From: Bacteroidales bacterium
GTDB lineage: Bacteria; Bacteroidota; Bacteroidia; Bacteroidales; P3
Direction of reading: 5' to 3'
Assembly: GCA_017522255.1 (NCBI GenBank)
Contig: JAFWZP010000059.1
Coordinates: 1-51,315 of the forward strand
Length of the DNA stretch: 51,315 bases
Each line of letters starts with the position of its first letter. The stretch's first letter is position 1. The notes beneath the pieces are model-generated. The model ran no database searches. It worked only from the letters and a program-made list of their open reading frames with translations, and had not been told where the DNA came from. Shown one piece after another: positions 22,881 to 31,606 of this stretch. The translations under genes and the position numbers were made by a program.

Positions 22881-22916
22881 GCTCCGCGAGGGAAGCGGAG
22901 CTTTTAAATGCTCCGC
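22881..22916. repeat. Two mutually exclusive GCTCCGC hairpins
   Basis: GCTCCGC (22881-22887), GCGGAGC (22895-22901) and GCTCCGC (22910-22916) allow the central arm to pair with either neighbour; the second pairing extends to nine bases (AAGCGGAGC/GCTCCGCTT). It lies 44 bases beyond the stop of the minus-strand FISUMP lipoprotein gene and may end that transcript, but the T-runs are weak. Confidence 0.5.
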
Positions 22917-22959
22917 TTAAATAAATTAAATAAATCTAATAAATCTAATACACTACGCT

Positions 22960-24492
22960 TTAATCTGAAACCGGGCGAACCGTACGCCCGCGGCTGCGAC
23001 CGTCCAAATACACAATGCGGCTGCCACTGTCGAAGTCGAGGGTGTAGGCGTAGTTAGTATTGCTCTCGAGGGGCGTGGAGCTCCAATAGTAGCCACTCTC
23101 GCCAATGCGGTAACGCGACGTACCGCCGCAGTTGCCCGCAGCAGGAAGAAAAATGCTATTACCATTAGTCCCTGTTACCCTATAGCCGTTTACACCATTT
23201 TGTGTTGTCCATGTCCAAGTGCAATTGTTTACCAATTCTTCCATCTCTGCCTTGGTAGGCATACGCCACGTACCACCCCAATTGGCTGTAGCTACATCGT
23301 AAGTAGCATTGCCACTTATATCATTCATAGATTGTCCGTATGTTACACTGTTAGAATTGTTATACGATGTTTTTGTAGTGGTTTCGCCCCAAGCATAATA
23401 GTTTCCATATTCTTCGGGAGAGGTTGCTCCTACATTGCAAGTTGCCCATTTAGTACCGCTTGGCAAACCTAAATCTACCCAATCATGTCCATTAATACCC
23501 GGCAATGTAGTAAAACTCCTTTCCTCGCCATACGCAGTACCTTTGCTATTAGTGGCGTAGGCTCGTACATAATATGTTGTATTTCCTGTTAATCCCGTAA
23601 TATTAGAAGTAAAACTTCCTTCACCGCTACCGTCGGTAGTTTTATTATTATCTATTGTAGGGTTGGGCGAAGTATTCCAACATACACCGCGTGCCGTTAC
23701 CGTAAGATTACCGGCATCGCTTACATTGCCTCCGCATACTGCTCTATTTGCTGTAATGGAAGAAACATTGTTGGTAGTTACAGTCGGTATTGTAGCAAGC
23801 AATGTAGTAAAACTCTTTTCCTCTCCGTATGCAGTACCTTTGTCATTGGTGGCGTAGGCTCGCACATAATATGTAACGTTCTCTGTCAATCCAGTAATAT
23901 CTGAAGTAAAACTTCCCATACCAGTTCCATTAGTTGTTTTGCTATTATCTATTGTAGGATTAGGTGAAGTACTCCAACATACACCGCGTGCTGTTACAGC
24001 AAGACCACCATTGTAGGTTACATTACCTCCGCATACTGCAGTAGTTGCAGTTATAAAAGAAACATCGTTGGTGGTTACAGTAGGTGTTGTAATAGGCAAT
24101 GTGGTAAAACTCCTTTCTTCGCCATACGCAGTACCTTTACTGTTAGTGGCGTAGGCTCGCACATAATATGTGGTGTTTTCTGTTAATCCCGTGATATTTG
24201 AAGTAAAACTTCCCTCACCTCTATAATTGCTTGTTTTGCTATCGTTTATCGTGGGCCCGGACGAAGTACTCCAGCATACACCGCGTGCCGTTACTTCGCT
24301 TCCCCTTTCTGCCACCACTTCGCCACCGCATTTGGCTGTAGTCGGAGTAATATCCGTTACGTCGGCAGTAGTAATCACAGGTTCTCCCACTATTCTATCT
24401 TCCGGTGGTCTAAGGTCTTCCTTTACGCAACCTATAAACAATAGCAACACCGAAAATAATCCTATAAATAATCTGTTTATTACTTTAGTCAT
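22960..24492 (-). CDS. FISUMP lipoprotein with three fibronectin-like repeats
   Basis: This 510-aa surface lipoprotein has a signal with Cys22 in LLLFIGCVKED. Three near-identical repeats of about 94 residues follow (roughly 37-131, 135-226 and 230-322), each with CGG, ARGVCW(S/N)TS, GSFTS(N/D)ITGL, TYYVRAYATN and YGEE(R/K)SFTTL. A C-terminal FISUMP (Fibrobacter succinogenes major paralogous) domain starts at HDWVDLGLPSGTKWA and contains WRMPTKAEMEEL and GYYWSST. Such proteins are exported and probably bind surfaces or glycans; no enzyme residues are visible. The repeats are also similar at DNA level, so copy number could vary between strains. Confidence 0.88.
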   Translation of the reverse strand: MTKVINRLFIGLFSVLLLFIGCVKEDLRPPEDRIVGEPVITTADVTDITPTTAKCGGEVVAERGSEVTARGVCWSTSSGPTINDSKTSNYRGEGSFTSNITGLTENTTYYVRAYATNSKGTAYGEERSFTTLPITTPTVTTNDVSFITATTAVCGGNVTYNGGLAVTARGVCWSTSPNPTIDNSKTTNGTGMGSFTSDITGLTENVTYYVRAYATNDKGTAYGEEKSFTTLLATIPTVTTNNVSSITANRAVCGGNVSDAGNLTVTARGVCWNTSPNPTIDNNKTTDGSGEGSFTSNITGLTGNTTYYVRAYATNSKGTAYGEERSFTTLPGINGHDWVDLGLPSGTKWATCNVGATSPEEYGNYYAWGETTTKTSYNNSNSVTYGQSMNDISGNATYDVATANWGGTWRMPTKAEMEELVNNCTWTWTTQNGVNGYRVTGTNGNSIFLPAAGNCGGTSRYRIGESGYYWSSTPLESNTNYAYTLDFDSGSRIVYLDGRSRGRTVRPVSD

Positions 24493-24704
24493 CTCTCTAC
24501 TATTTTATTTATTTATTTTTCAATTTCAAAAACCAAAGTGTAAGACAAAGCATGGCTTGCCTTGCCATTTATAAATATTATCCCTTCTTTTTGCTTCTTT
24601 CTTATATATCCTATTGCCATAGCCCGTTGTTTTGTTTGTTTTATTGTTGTTTTTCAATCCTTTATTGCTCCCATACTGAAATGGTGGTTTGCGGTGTGCT
24701 GAAG

Positions 24705-24890
24705 ACCTGGTTGCCGACGTGCTGAGAACCTGGTTGACCGCGTGCTGAGAACCTGGTCTCCTAATGGCGTTAGGAAGTACTCCTAATGGCATTAGCAAGT
24801 GTTCCTAATGGCATTAGGAAACCACCCTTTCAGCACAACGTTCACCACCCTTTCAGCACGTCGACCACCACCCTTTCGGCACGTCGGCAA
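24705..24890. repeat. Three-block array of about 22-bp repeats
   Basis: Three units of GTGCTGAGAACCTGGTTGAC type (24705-24758) are followed by three palindromic units TCCTAATGGCATTAGGAA (24759-24820). Three to four units of CCACCCTTTCAGCACGTCGA type (24821-24890) come last. The last block is roughly the reverse complement of the first (GTGCTGA...GGTGG), making the whole array symmetric around the palindromes. It lies in the 650-base gap 24493-25142 upstream of the FISUMP gene. I see no convincing gene in that gap. Confidence 0.8.
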
Positions 24891-25142
24891 CCATGCTTGC
24901 CGAAGACGGCATGTTTTGTTATAAAAAAACCGCTCTTGGTAGGGTGCCTCCTGCAAAAGGGCTTCAAATGCTTCAGCAGCAACAAATCCACCTCTGTGGT
25001 ATGGCTTTTGATTTTTGTTTATCGCAGACCCACAAGCTTTTGCGCCGATATTTGGGCGTGTTTGCAGGTGTTTCGTTGTCTTGTTGCAGGCAGTCGCTTT
25101 ATCATTCTCGTCCTCCACTTGCAGTCCTAAAAGTCGGCTACC

Positions 25143-25472
25143 TCAACATCTGTAGCCTTCGGCGGCAAGTATCTCTTTCACTTTGGCCACACAGTCGCCT
25201 TGTATTATAATAATTCCGTCTTTGGCGGCACCGCCTACTCCGCACTTTGTTTTCAGTTTCTTGGCCAATGTGTCCAAGTCATCGTCGGTGCCCACAAAGC
25301 CTTTTACCACGGTGGCCACTTTGCCACCACGATTTTTCTTTTCGATGTTTACGTTCAGCTTTTGCTTATGGGGCGGCAAGGTTTCCACCAATTCTTCTTC
25401 ATCTTCGTAGGTATATCGAAAATCGGGATTGGTGGAGTATACCACACCTACTGCTTTATTTTTCTTTCCCAT
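25143..25472 (-). CDS. SUI1/YciH-type translation initiation factor homologue
   Basis: This 109-aa protein is of the bacterial eIF1/SUI1 family. The SUI1 domain covers about 35-109, with KNRGGKVATVVKGFVG (residues 45-60) and KLKTKCGVGGAAKDGIIIIQGD, the family's Gly-rich core, and a final VKEILAAEGY. Relatives bind the 30S subunit and affect start-site fidelity. The ATG at 25472 lies inside the 3' end of the lipid kinase gene (17-base overlap), so it is the last gene of the envelope run. The kinase link is not functionally obvious. Confidence 0.9.
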   Translation of the reverse strand: MGKKNKAVGVVYSTNPDFRYTYEDEEELVETLPPHKQKLNVNIEKKNRGGKVATVVKGFVGTDDDLDTLAKKLKTKCGVGGAAKDGIIIIQGDCVAKVKEILAAEGYRC

Positions 25473-26361
25473 GCGGACAAATTATATTTAGTTTTTTGTT
25501 GTTTATTTTTATGTCTATTTCCTTACCCATCTTTACGGCTTCGCCATCAAGGTTTACCCATTCGTAGTCGTTGTTATACACTTTAATGCTTTTTGCCTTT
25601 ATAATCTCAACATGTTGCGAAAGGTCGAACTTATGAGCCAATACCAAATGCGCAATTATAGGTATGTGTATCAGTGGTATCTGTTCTACGATGCACACAT
25701 CTATAAGACCATCGTTCAGGCTTGCCGAAGGAGCCACCACGGTGTTGTAGCCAAATTGGTTAGAGTTGGCAAAGCTTATAAACAAAGCTTTACGTTCCAT
25801 CTCCTTACCGTCGATATTCAGCCTATAGACCGATGGTTTATAAAAAGGATATTCCGAAAGTATCACCTCGGTGTAAGCCTGCAATCCACGTGTTTGTGTG
25901 GTGCTAAACTTATGAGCCACCAAGGCATCGAAGCCTATGCCGGCTATGCTCACGTATGTGTGGCCGTTCATGGTTATGGTATCTATCTTTTGGCAATATC
26001 CGGTGTTTATCACTTCTATGGCTTTTTTTACCGTAAGGGGAATTTTCAAATGCCTTGCCAAACCATTTCCCGAACCACAGGGTATTATAGCCATAGGCAT
26101 ATCCGATTGAGCAGCCACTATACCCGAAGCCACATCGTTTAGCGAGCCATCGCCACCCACCGCCACTATGATGTTGCACTTGCCGGCTTCGCAAGCCTCT
26201 TTGGCAATGGTTTGTGCATGATGGGCATATTGGGTATACTCTATTTCGTAGTCATAAATGGTGTGGTCGAGGTAGTCGGCCAAAGCCTTTTCGACGGTGC
26301 GTTGCTTGCCAACGCCCGATATAGGATTGATTATCACCAATAGTTTTTTCTTCTCGTTCAT
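25456..26361 (-). CDS. YegS/DgkB-type lipid kinase
   Basis: This 301-aa protein belongs to the diacylglycerol kinase catalytic (DAGK_cat) family. The N-terminus LLVIINPISGVGKQ is the first nucleotide-binding strand-loop, and GGDGSLNDVASGI carries the GGDG ATP motif. Next come IIPCGSGNGLARHL and the C-terminal sandwich domain (VVAPSASLNDGLIDV). It should phosphorylate diacylglycerol or another lipid at the inner membrane. It lies 35 bases after the LTA-synthase-like gene, whose reaction releases diacylglycerol in Gram-positive relatives, so the two could act in sequence. That pairing is inference. Confidence 0.87.
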   Translation of the reverse strand: MNEKKKLLVIINPISGVGKQRTVEKALADYLDHTIYDYEIEYTQYAHHAQTIAKEACEAGKCNIIVAVGGDGSLNDVASGIVAAQSDMPMAIIPCGSGNGLARHLKIPLTVKKAIEVINTGYCQKIDTITMNGHTYVSIAGIGFDALVAHKFSTTQTRGLQAYTEVILSEYPFYKPSVYRLNIDGKEMERKALFISFANSNQFGYNTVVAPSASLNDGLIDVCIVEQIPLIHIPIIAHLVLAHKFDLSQHVEIIKAKSIKVYNNDYEWVNLDGEAVKMGKEIDIKINNKKLNIICPHGKEK

Positions 26362-26396
26362 AAGTGTTTGGTTGTTGTATGGTATATTATTTTTAT

Positions 26397-28358
26397 TTAT
26401 TTGTCAGGCAATAGTTTGTTGTTTATAAGTCGGTTGTTGTATTGCTGAATAACAGCTTTGAGATAGTTTTTCAGTTGTTTCACATTGTCGTCGTCGGCCA
26501 TTTGTGTGGCTATATCGTTGGTCAGCCAAGGGTCGTCTTCCACATTGTATATCTCAAACTTCTCGAGGTTGAAGCGCAACAAATAGCCATCTTTCAGCAG
26601 TTGATAGTATCCGTTGCGATAAGCCAAATGGTATCCGCCATCGGTTTGATATATGCTTTTGCCAAAACCAAGCGAAGGTTCGTCGATATTCAAATAGTCG
26701 ATAATAGTAGGCATCAAATCTATCTGTTGCAATATATGGTTGCTTGCATAAGCCGTGTCGGCACCGGGATGATAAAATATCATAGGTATCTTGTATATGC
26801 CGCAGTCGGTTTTGTAATATTTGTCCATGGCTTGAGCGGCATGGTCGGCAGTTATCACAAACAATGTATTGTCATACCAATCGGTTTGTTTTGCTTTTTC
26901 GAAAAACTTTTGCAAAGCATAGTCGACATACATCACCGGTTCCAATATAGGAATAGGGCCTTTAGCAAAACGGCCTATGTGTTGCTGAGGTATGGTATAA
27001 GGATGATGCGACGAAAGAGTGAACACACCCGTAAAGAAAGGCTGTGGAAAATCGGATACTTTATCGACCATAAACTGAAGGAAAGGCTCGTCGAATATAC
27101 CCCAATTGCCATCATAATCCTTGCTATTGTTATACTCGTTCATACCATAATAGTTGTCCACACCTATTGTTTTTACAAAGCTATCAAAGTTCATCGACCC
27201 ATTATAGGCACCATGGAAAAATGAGGTATGATAGTTATTCCGTTTCAGAATCAGAGGCAAACCCTCTATTTTGTTCATCGAGTAAGCCGAGGTGATATAA
27301 GGCTCGTCCATAAGAGAGGGCATTCCTGCCAAGCACGCCGGTATTGCCTCGATGGAACGTTTGCCATTGGCCATACCCCGATACACTATGCTCTGTTTTA
27401 TAAGCGAGTCCAAAAAGGGAGTGTAGCTTACGGCCGAAGGCAAAGGATTTAAAGCACCTATATACTCTTCCGAAAAACTTTCGAGAATAATAAGCACCAC
27501 ATTTGTAGGGGGCACTACTGCGGCAGAGTCTGCTACAGGCAAAGTATCGACTACCGGGGGCGTAGGGTAAGACAACGGAGTGAACACCTTTTCCAAGTCT
27601 TCGGTGCTGCTATAAAACTCCATCTTGCTAACGCTGTTGTCCTTATTGAAAGTTTTTATTATCGAAAAAGGAGTGTTGATAATAAGCGGAGTGTTTTCGG
27701 ACGAAGTGTACTTTCCTGCATCGATGGGCGACAACGGACGATATTGGAAAAACAGGCCACCACGTATAGCCAACACCACCATGGCAGCAAACATTACGGA
27801 AAGTATGCAATCCTTAACCACCGATTTGAGATAAGGCTTGCGAGGCTGCAACACTATTCTACCCGACAGCACCACCAACAGCACTACCAAGACTACGAAA
27901 GCCACTACATACACCCAAAAGTCCGACAAAAACTGAGGCACAAGATTGCCCATATCGCCACCCACTGTGAGGTATTTGAATATATCGCCGGTGGTACGCC
28001 TCAAAGTCCATTGAAAATAGATGGTATCGGCAAGGTTTGCCACCATCATAAGCGACACCGAAACTATATATACCACCTCCGACACCTTTTTGTATGCCGG
28101 TTTCCACCGCAACCCTATAGGCAATATATTAAGGATAATGTATGGCAACAACACCATGGCAGTGGTGGATATGCCGAAATGGATATTGCCCAAAAGCACC
28201 ATCAACGCATCGCCAACACTATTTATCGAAAACAACGATGCATTAACTGTGTAAAATACCAATTGGGTTATGAACAAGAAAGCAAATGCCAATAGGTATT
28301 TTGCTATCACGTATGGAAATATCTTATATGTGGTGAATAAGCAGCGTTTTTGAACCAT
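26397..28358 (-). CDS. LTA-synthase-like membrane phosphoglycerol/phosphoethanolamine transferase
   Basis: This 653-aa inner-membrane sulfatase-fold enzyme has five hydrophobic helices in the first 200 residues, then a periplasmic catalytic domain. Active-site residues match LtaS: Glu293 (ILESFSEE), a nucleophile in GKRSIEAIP (Ser335, where LtaS has Thr), and Asp505-His506 (TADHAA). It ends in a short charged tail. Gram-negative members move phospholipid head groups onto envelope glycans. The gene lies between a GldB-like lipoprotein gene (6 bases away) and a lipid kinase gene in an envelope run with lpxD. Substrate cannot be read from sequence. Confidence 0.88.
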   Translation of the reverse strand: MVQKRCLFTTYKIFPYVIAKYLLAFAFLFITQLVFYTVNASLFSINSVGDALMVLLGNIHFGISTTAMVLLPYIILNILPIGLRWKPAYKKVSEVVYIVSVSLMMVANLADTIYFQWTLRRTTGDIFKYLTVGGDMGNLVPQFLSDFWVYVVAFVVLVVLLVVLSGRIVLQPRKPYLKSVVKDCILSVMFAAMVVLAIRGGLFFQYRPLSPIDAGKYTSSENTPLIINTPFSIIKTFNKDNSVSKMEFYSSTEDLEKVFTPLSYPTPPVVDTLPVADSAAVVPPTNVVLIILESFSEEYIGALNPLPSAVSYTPFLDSLIKQSIVYRGMANGKRSIEAIPACLAGMPSLMDEPYITSAYSMNKIEGLPLILKRNNYHTSFFHGAYNGSMNFDSFVKTIGVDNYYGMNEYNNSKDYDGNWGIFDEPFLQFMVDKVSDFPQPFFTGVFTLSSHHPYTIPQQHIGRFAKGPIPILEPVMYVDYALQKFFEKAKQTDWYDNTLFVITADHAAQAMDKYYKTDCGIYKIPMIFYHPGADTAYASNHILQQIDLMPTIIDYLNIDEPSLGFGKSIYQTDGGYHLAYRNGYYQLLKDGYLLRFNLEKFEIYNVEDDPWLTNDIATQMADDDNVKQLKNYLKAVIQQYNNRLINNKLLPDK

Positions 28359-28363
28359 GATTA

Positions 28364-29362
28364 TTATTTACGTTTAGGTTTATATCCCGAATCGGTAAGT
28401 ATCTTTTGCGAATCGGTATTGTTGAACAGCTCTTCCATCGATACATCTTTCTTGCTCATATACCTTTCCACTATCTTCCAGCCTATAAAGTCGGTCATGC
28501 GAGGTGCCGAATCTTCGAACGCCGAAGTGCTTGGAGCCTCGTTTACAAAAGGACGTATTTTGGCATAATCGTTTTCGTATAATAAGTTTTTCTGCACAAA
28601 ATATCCCCACACATTACCTTCGTTGGCTTCGGCCCACTGCATCTGTTGCGAGGTGTAGCGTAGCTTTACACTATCGGCAGTGTTTGGCAACACTTGGTCG
28701 AGGAAGTAGAGTATCTTACCATTGAATATCATAAGGTCGAGCATCGATTGGTCGGTATGTGTTTGCGGTATTTTGCTTATAGCATAGGAAGCCATACAGT
28801 CGACAGGTATATACACACTGTCCAACAAGTTTACTATATACATAGGCATACCAAAGTAGGCATTAAAATATTTCATATTCTTTACCGCATATTGGTCGAT
28901 GTTTATAGCCATAAACGAATCGGTGCATATCACACGGTCGTAATAAGCGAAAGTGCCGGTAATAAGAGTGTAATAGTTCTTTAATGTATTATCCGGCAAT
29001 AGTTTTTGACTTCTATCCATAGCCTCTGCAAGCTCCTGTTCAAGCCACGAAAGGTCGGGATATGTGGTACGCACGACATTGTATACCTTCTGCATCAAAG
29101 TGTCGGTGGCAAAGTATTTTATCTCTTCGAAATAGGCAGGATTATCCACATTGGTATTGAACAAAAACCTATAATCGTAGCTGTTGTTTACCAATGTTTG
29201 CCGGAGTTCATCTATAGGAGTACCGAATACGAGATCTTCGAAACGGTTTATTTTCACACTCTTGCTTTCGTTCGCAGAACTGTTATCATTGGTACTGCCA
29301 CCTCCACAGGATAGCATACATAATGCTACTGCCACTAATAATAAATTTCTTACACTCTTCAT
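28364..29362 (-). CDS. GldB-like lipoprotein
   Basis: This 332-aa lipoprotein has Cys19 in CMLSCGGGS, followed by a Ser/Asn-rich linker. The body resembles gliding-motility lipoprotein GldB: INRFEDLVFGTP near 39-50, IDQYAVKNMKYF, and the C-terminal GWKIVERYMSKK. GldB homologues occur in non-gliding Bacteroidales too and no other gld genes are here, so a motility role should not be assumed. It starts 22 bases after the beta-barrel gene and ends 5 bases before the LTA-synthase-like gene, so it probably works in envelope upkeep. Confidence 0.75.
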   Translation of the reverse strand: MKSVRNLLLVAVALCMLSCGGGSTNDNSSANESKSVKINRFEDLVFGTPIDELRQTLVNNSYDYRFLFNTNVDNPAYFEEIKYFATDTLMQKVYNVVRTTYPDLSWLEQELAEAMDRSQKLLPDNTLKNYYTLITGTFAYYDRVICTDSFMAINIDQYAVKNMKYFNAYFGMPMYIVNLLDSVYIPVDCMASYAISKIPQTHTDQSMLDLMIFNGKILYFLDQVLPNTADSVKLRYTSQQMQWAEANEGNVWGYFVQKNLLYENDYAKIRPFVNEAPSTSAFEDSAPRMTDFIGWKIVERYMSKKDVSMEELFNNTDSQKILTDSGYKPKRK

Positions 29363-29383
29363 TGTTGTATGCTATTAAGTTTT

Positions 29384-30031
29384 TTAAAACCAATATCCCA
29401 ATTGTATTACAAAGGTCTGCATTGTAGTAGTAATACTTTCTTCGAGGTCGCGATGATAGCGAGTGGCAGTTACCACTGAATGATCTATCACATCGTAGCT
29501 TACACCTTGTATATCCATGCCCATCAACAGCTCGAATCTGCGATACGACAATCCTATAGCTATGTTAGAGTACAATCCTATTCCATTTATTATTCTGTCG
29601 TCTTGTCCTGTACGAGCCTCGGTAAGCATATCTATAGTTGTGGTATTACCCAAACGGCAGCCCAGCTTGGCATCGAAGAATAATCCCGTTTTCCTACGTT
29701 CGCCAAAAAAGTAGCGAGCTGTTACAAACACAGGCACCGAATAGTATTCGCCGTTTAACTTAGCGTCGCCCTCTTCGCTATAATTCCAAATACTGAAAGC
29801 CACCCCACAACCGGCAAACAAATTGGGATTAAGCTCGAAAAGCAGCGATGTGGAAAGCATCGGTTGGTTGTTCACTTTTATATCCTCGGCTATTGCCGAA
29901 TTGAACACTCCCATACCTACATTAACTACATGCGACATCGAAAAGTCGTTAGAAAAAGTACCAATGCCTTGTGCTTTGACGTTGTGTAGCAATGCCAAGG
30001 CTATCAGTAATGTAAAGACAACTCTTTTCAT
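29384..30031 (-). CDS. Small outer-membrane beta-barrel protein
   Basis: This 215-aa protein has a cleavable signal peptide (MKRVVFTLLIALALLHNVKA, then Q). The mature part alternates hydrophobic and polar residues in short strands (SLLFELNPNLFAGCGVAF, PVFVTARYFFG) and ends IQLGYWF with a C-terminal Phe, as outer-membrane barrels do. I cannot place it in a named family. It is within the lpxD run, between a thioesterase gene and a GldB-like gene. Confidence 0.7.
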   Translation of the reverse strand: MKRVVFTLLIALALLHNVKAQGIGTFSNDFSMSHVVNVGMGVFNSAIAEDIKVNNQPMLSTSLLFELNPNLFAGCGVAFSIWNYSEEGDAKLNGEYYSVPVFVTARYFFGERRKTGLFFDAKLGCRLGNTTTIDMLTEARTGQDDRIINGIGLYSNIAIGLSYRRFELLMGMDIQGVSYDVIDHSVVTATRYHRDLEESITTTMQTFVIQLGYWF

Positions 30032-30045
30032 AATATTTCTCCTTA

Positions 30046-30462
30046 TTATTTGATGTTATTATTTTCGTAATTCATTATTGCGTCTTTTATGCTTTGCGGT
30101 ATAAAGTCAGACGACTGCGTGTTTCGGTTGTAGCCCGACATTATGGTTTTGCACACTGCCTTCACCTGCCCATTGCACACTATATGCTGCAACACTTCGA
30201 GGCTCTTGTTTCCAAAACGCACCACCTTGGTGTATACCTCCGGCTCATCGTTGCGAACTATTTGCCCAACAAAGTCCACTTCGTAATGTACTATCACCAA
30301 CGTAGTGGTTTCTTTTTCAACATATATCTTGGCATCGTCGAAGTATTTCATCTTGCCATAGTCAAAAAACTCCATTATCACGGCATTGTTCACATGCCCC
30401 ATCATATCCACATCATTAAAGCGGAGTTGCAAAGGCAGTTTGTGGCAGAATGTTTCTTCCAT
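30046..30462 (-). CDS. Acyl-CoA thioesterase, hotdog fold (YbgC/4HBT)
   Basis: This 138-aa protein has the 4HBT signature RFNDVDMMGHVNNAVIMEFFD at about 14-34, with the catalytic Asp before MGHVNN. The rest follows the hotdog pattern of one long helix and a five-stranded sheet (TTLVIVHYEVDFVGQI). It probably hydrolyses a fatty acyl-CoA or acyl-ACP. It starts 9 bases after lpxD, so it may supply or recycle acyl chains for lipid A, though this is inferred from position only. Confidence 0.87.
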   Translation of the reverse strand: MEETFCHKLPLQLRFNDVDMMGHVNNAVIMEFFDYGKMKYFDDAKIYVEKETTTLVIVHYEVDFVGQIVRNDEPEVYTKVVRFGNKSLEVLQHIVCNGQVKAVCKTIMSGYNRNTQSSDFIPQSIKDAIMNYENNNIK

Positions 30463-30471
30463 TGCAGTAGG

Positions 30472-31503
30472 TTATTTATTTTGTTTCAACTGTTTTTCCA
30501 ATTCCGATATACGTTTTTCCATATCTTCGAGTTTGCGTTCGTATACGTATATCTTTCTCATTTTGTTCACTTCCTGAGCCGGCGAACCAAGTATTGTAAC
30601 ATCCGATTTAATATTGCGAGTTACCCCCGATTGGGCACCCACTATCACTCTATCGCCCACTTCGATATGTCCTACTACGCCTACTTGTCCTGCCAATATA
30701 CAATTTTTGCCCACCTTCGAAGATCCTGCCAGCCCTGTTTGAGCAGCCATGGCAGTGTTTTCGCCTACCACTACATTGTGAGCTATTTGGCACAAATTGT
30801 CTATCTTAACACCTTGGCGTATAATAGTAGAGCCCAAAGTGGCACGGTCGATACAAGTATTGGCACCCACCTCTACCTTATCTTCTATTATCACATTTCC
30901 TATCTGAGCCACTTTGCTGTAACCATCATCGCCACCCTGTGGAGCAAAGCCAAAACCATCGGCACCTATCACAGCACCGGCATGTATTATACATTCGTTG
31001 CCAATAAGATTGTTGGCATACACTTTCACACCGGCAAACAATGTGGTTTTGGTACCTATACGGCTGTTGTCGCCCACATAGCATTGCGGATATATCTTGG
31101 AATTGTCGCCTATCACCACATTTTCGCCTATATAGGCATATTCTCCCACATAGCAATTTTGACCTACCTTGGCGGTGGGGTGTATAAAGGCTTGCGACGA
31201 TACACCTGTTTTGTTGAGTTGTATTTCGTTGTATACCGACAGCAATTTGGCAAAAGCCATATAAGGATTAGCCACACGTAGCAACGTGGTGTTCACCTTA
31301 TGTTCGGCCACAAAATCGTTGGCCACTATCACCAACGAGGCCTTGGTGTCGTATATATAATGTGTATATTTGGGGTTGGCCAAAAAGGATAGACCACCCT
31401 CTTCGCCTTCTTCTATCTTGCAAAGTTTGTCGACAAAAATATTTTCGTCGCCTTCTATGGTTCCTTGCAACATTTGTGCTATTTCTTTTGCAGCAAATTT
31501 CAT
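30472..31503 (-). CDS. lpxD: UDP-3-O-acylglucosamine N-acyltransferase
   Basis: LpxD adds the N-linked hydroxyacyl chain in lipid A synthesis. The 343-aa protein starts [19 protein letters not shown], the uridine-binding N-domain. The left-handed beta-helix follows (hexapeptide repeats such as [20 protein letters not shown]), with the catalytic His in [22 protein letters not shown]-terminal coiled-coil segment closes the protein ([20 protein letters not shown]). Length is typical. It leads a minus-strand run of seven envelope-related genes down to 25143. Confidence 0.95.
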   Translation of the reverse strand: MKFAAKEIAQMLQGTIEGDENIFVDKLCKIEEGEEGGLSFLANPKYTHYIYDTKASLVIVANDFVAEHKVNTTLLRVANPYMAFAKLLSVYNEIQLNKTGVSSQAFIHPTAKVGQNCYVGEYAYIGENVVIGDNSKIYPQCYVGDNSRIGTKTTLFAGVKVYANNLIGNECIIHAGAVIGADGFGFAPQGGDDGYSKVAQIGNVIIEDKVEVGANTCIDRATLGSTIIRQGVKIDNLCQIAHNVVVGENTAMAAQTGLAGSSKVGKNCILAGQVGVVGHIEVGDRVIVGAQSGVTRNIKSDVTILGSPAQEVNKMRKIYVYERKLEDMEKRISELEKQLKQNK

Positions 31504-31590
31504 TATTTACAATTTGTTTTTCTAAGTTATTATCTACAATTGTCTATATATAAACATATTATCCAATTGTGTTATATTTTATTTTATATG

Positions 31591-31598
31591 CAAATATA
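31591..31598 (-). promoter_or_regulatory. Promoter -7 box of the lpxD run
   Basis: On the minus strand 31598-31591 reads TATATTTG, fitting TAnnTTTG, 88 bases upstream of the lpxD ATG. A matching -33 element would fall inside the end of the upstream gene and is not clear. Confidence 0.5.
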
Positions 31599-31606
31599 CT
31601 TTATAA

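Noticed and set aside
24705..24890. Possible CRISPR array
   Set aside because: Three different unit types abut one another without spacers of constant length.
24786..25130. Open frames on both strands in the 24.5-25.1 kb gap
   Set aside because: Their first parts translate the 22-bp repeat array, codon use is unlike real genes here and no family is recognisable.
28364..29362. Gliding motility locus
   Set aside because: Only a GldB-like lipoprotein is present. No other gld or spr genes are near, and homologues occur in non-gliding species.
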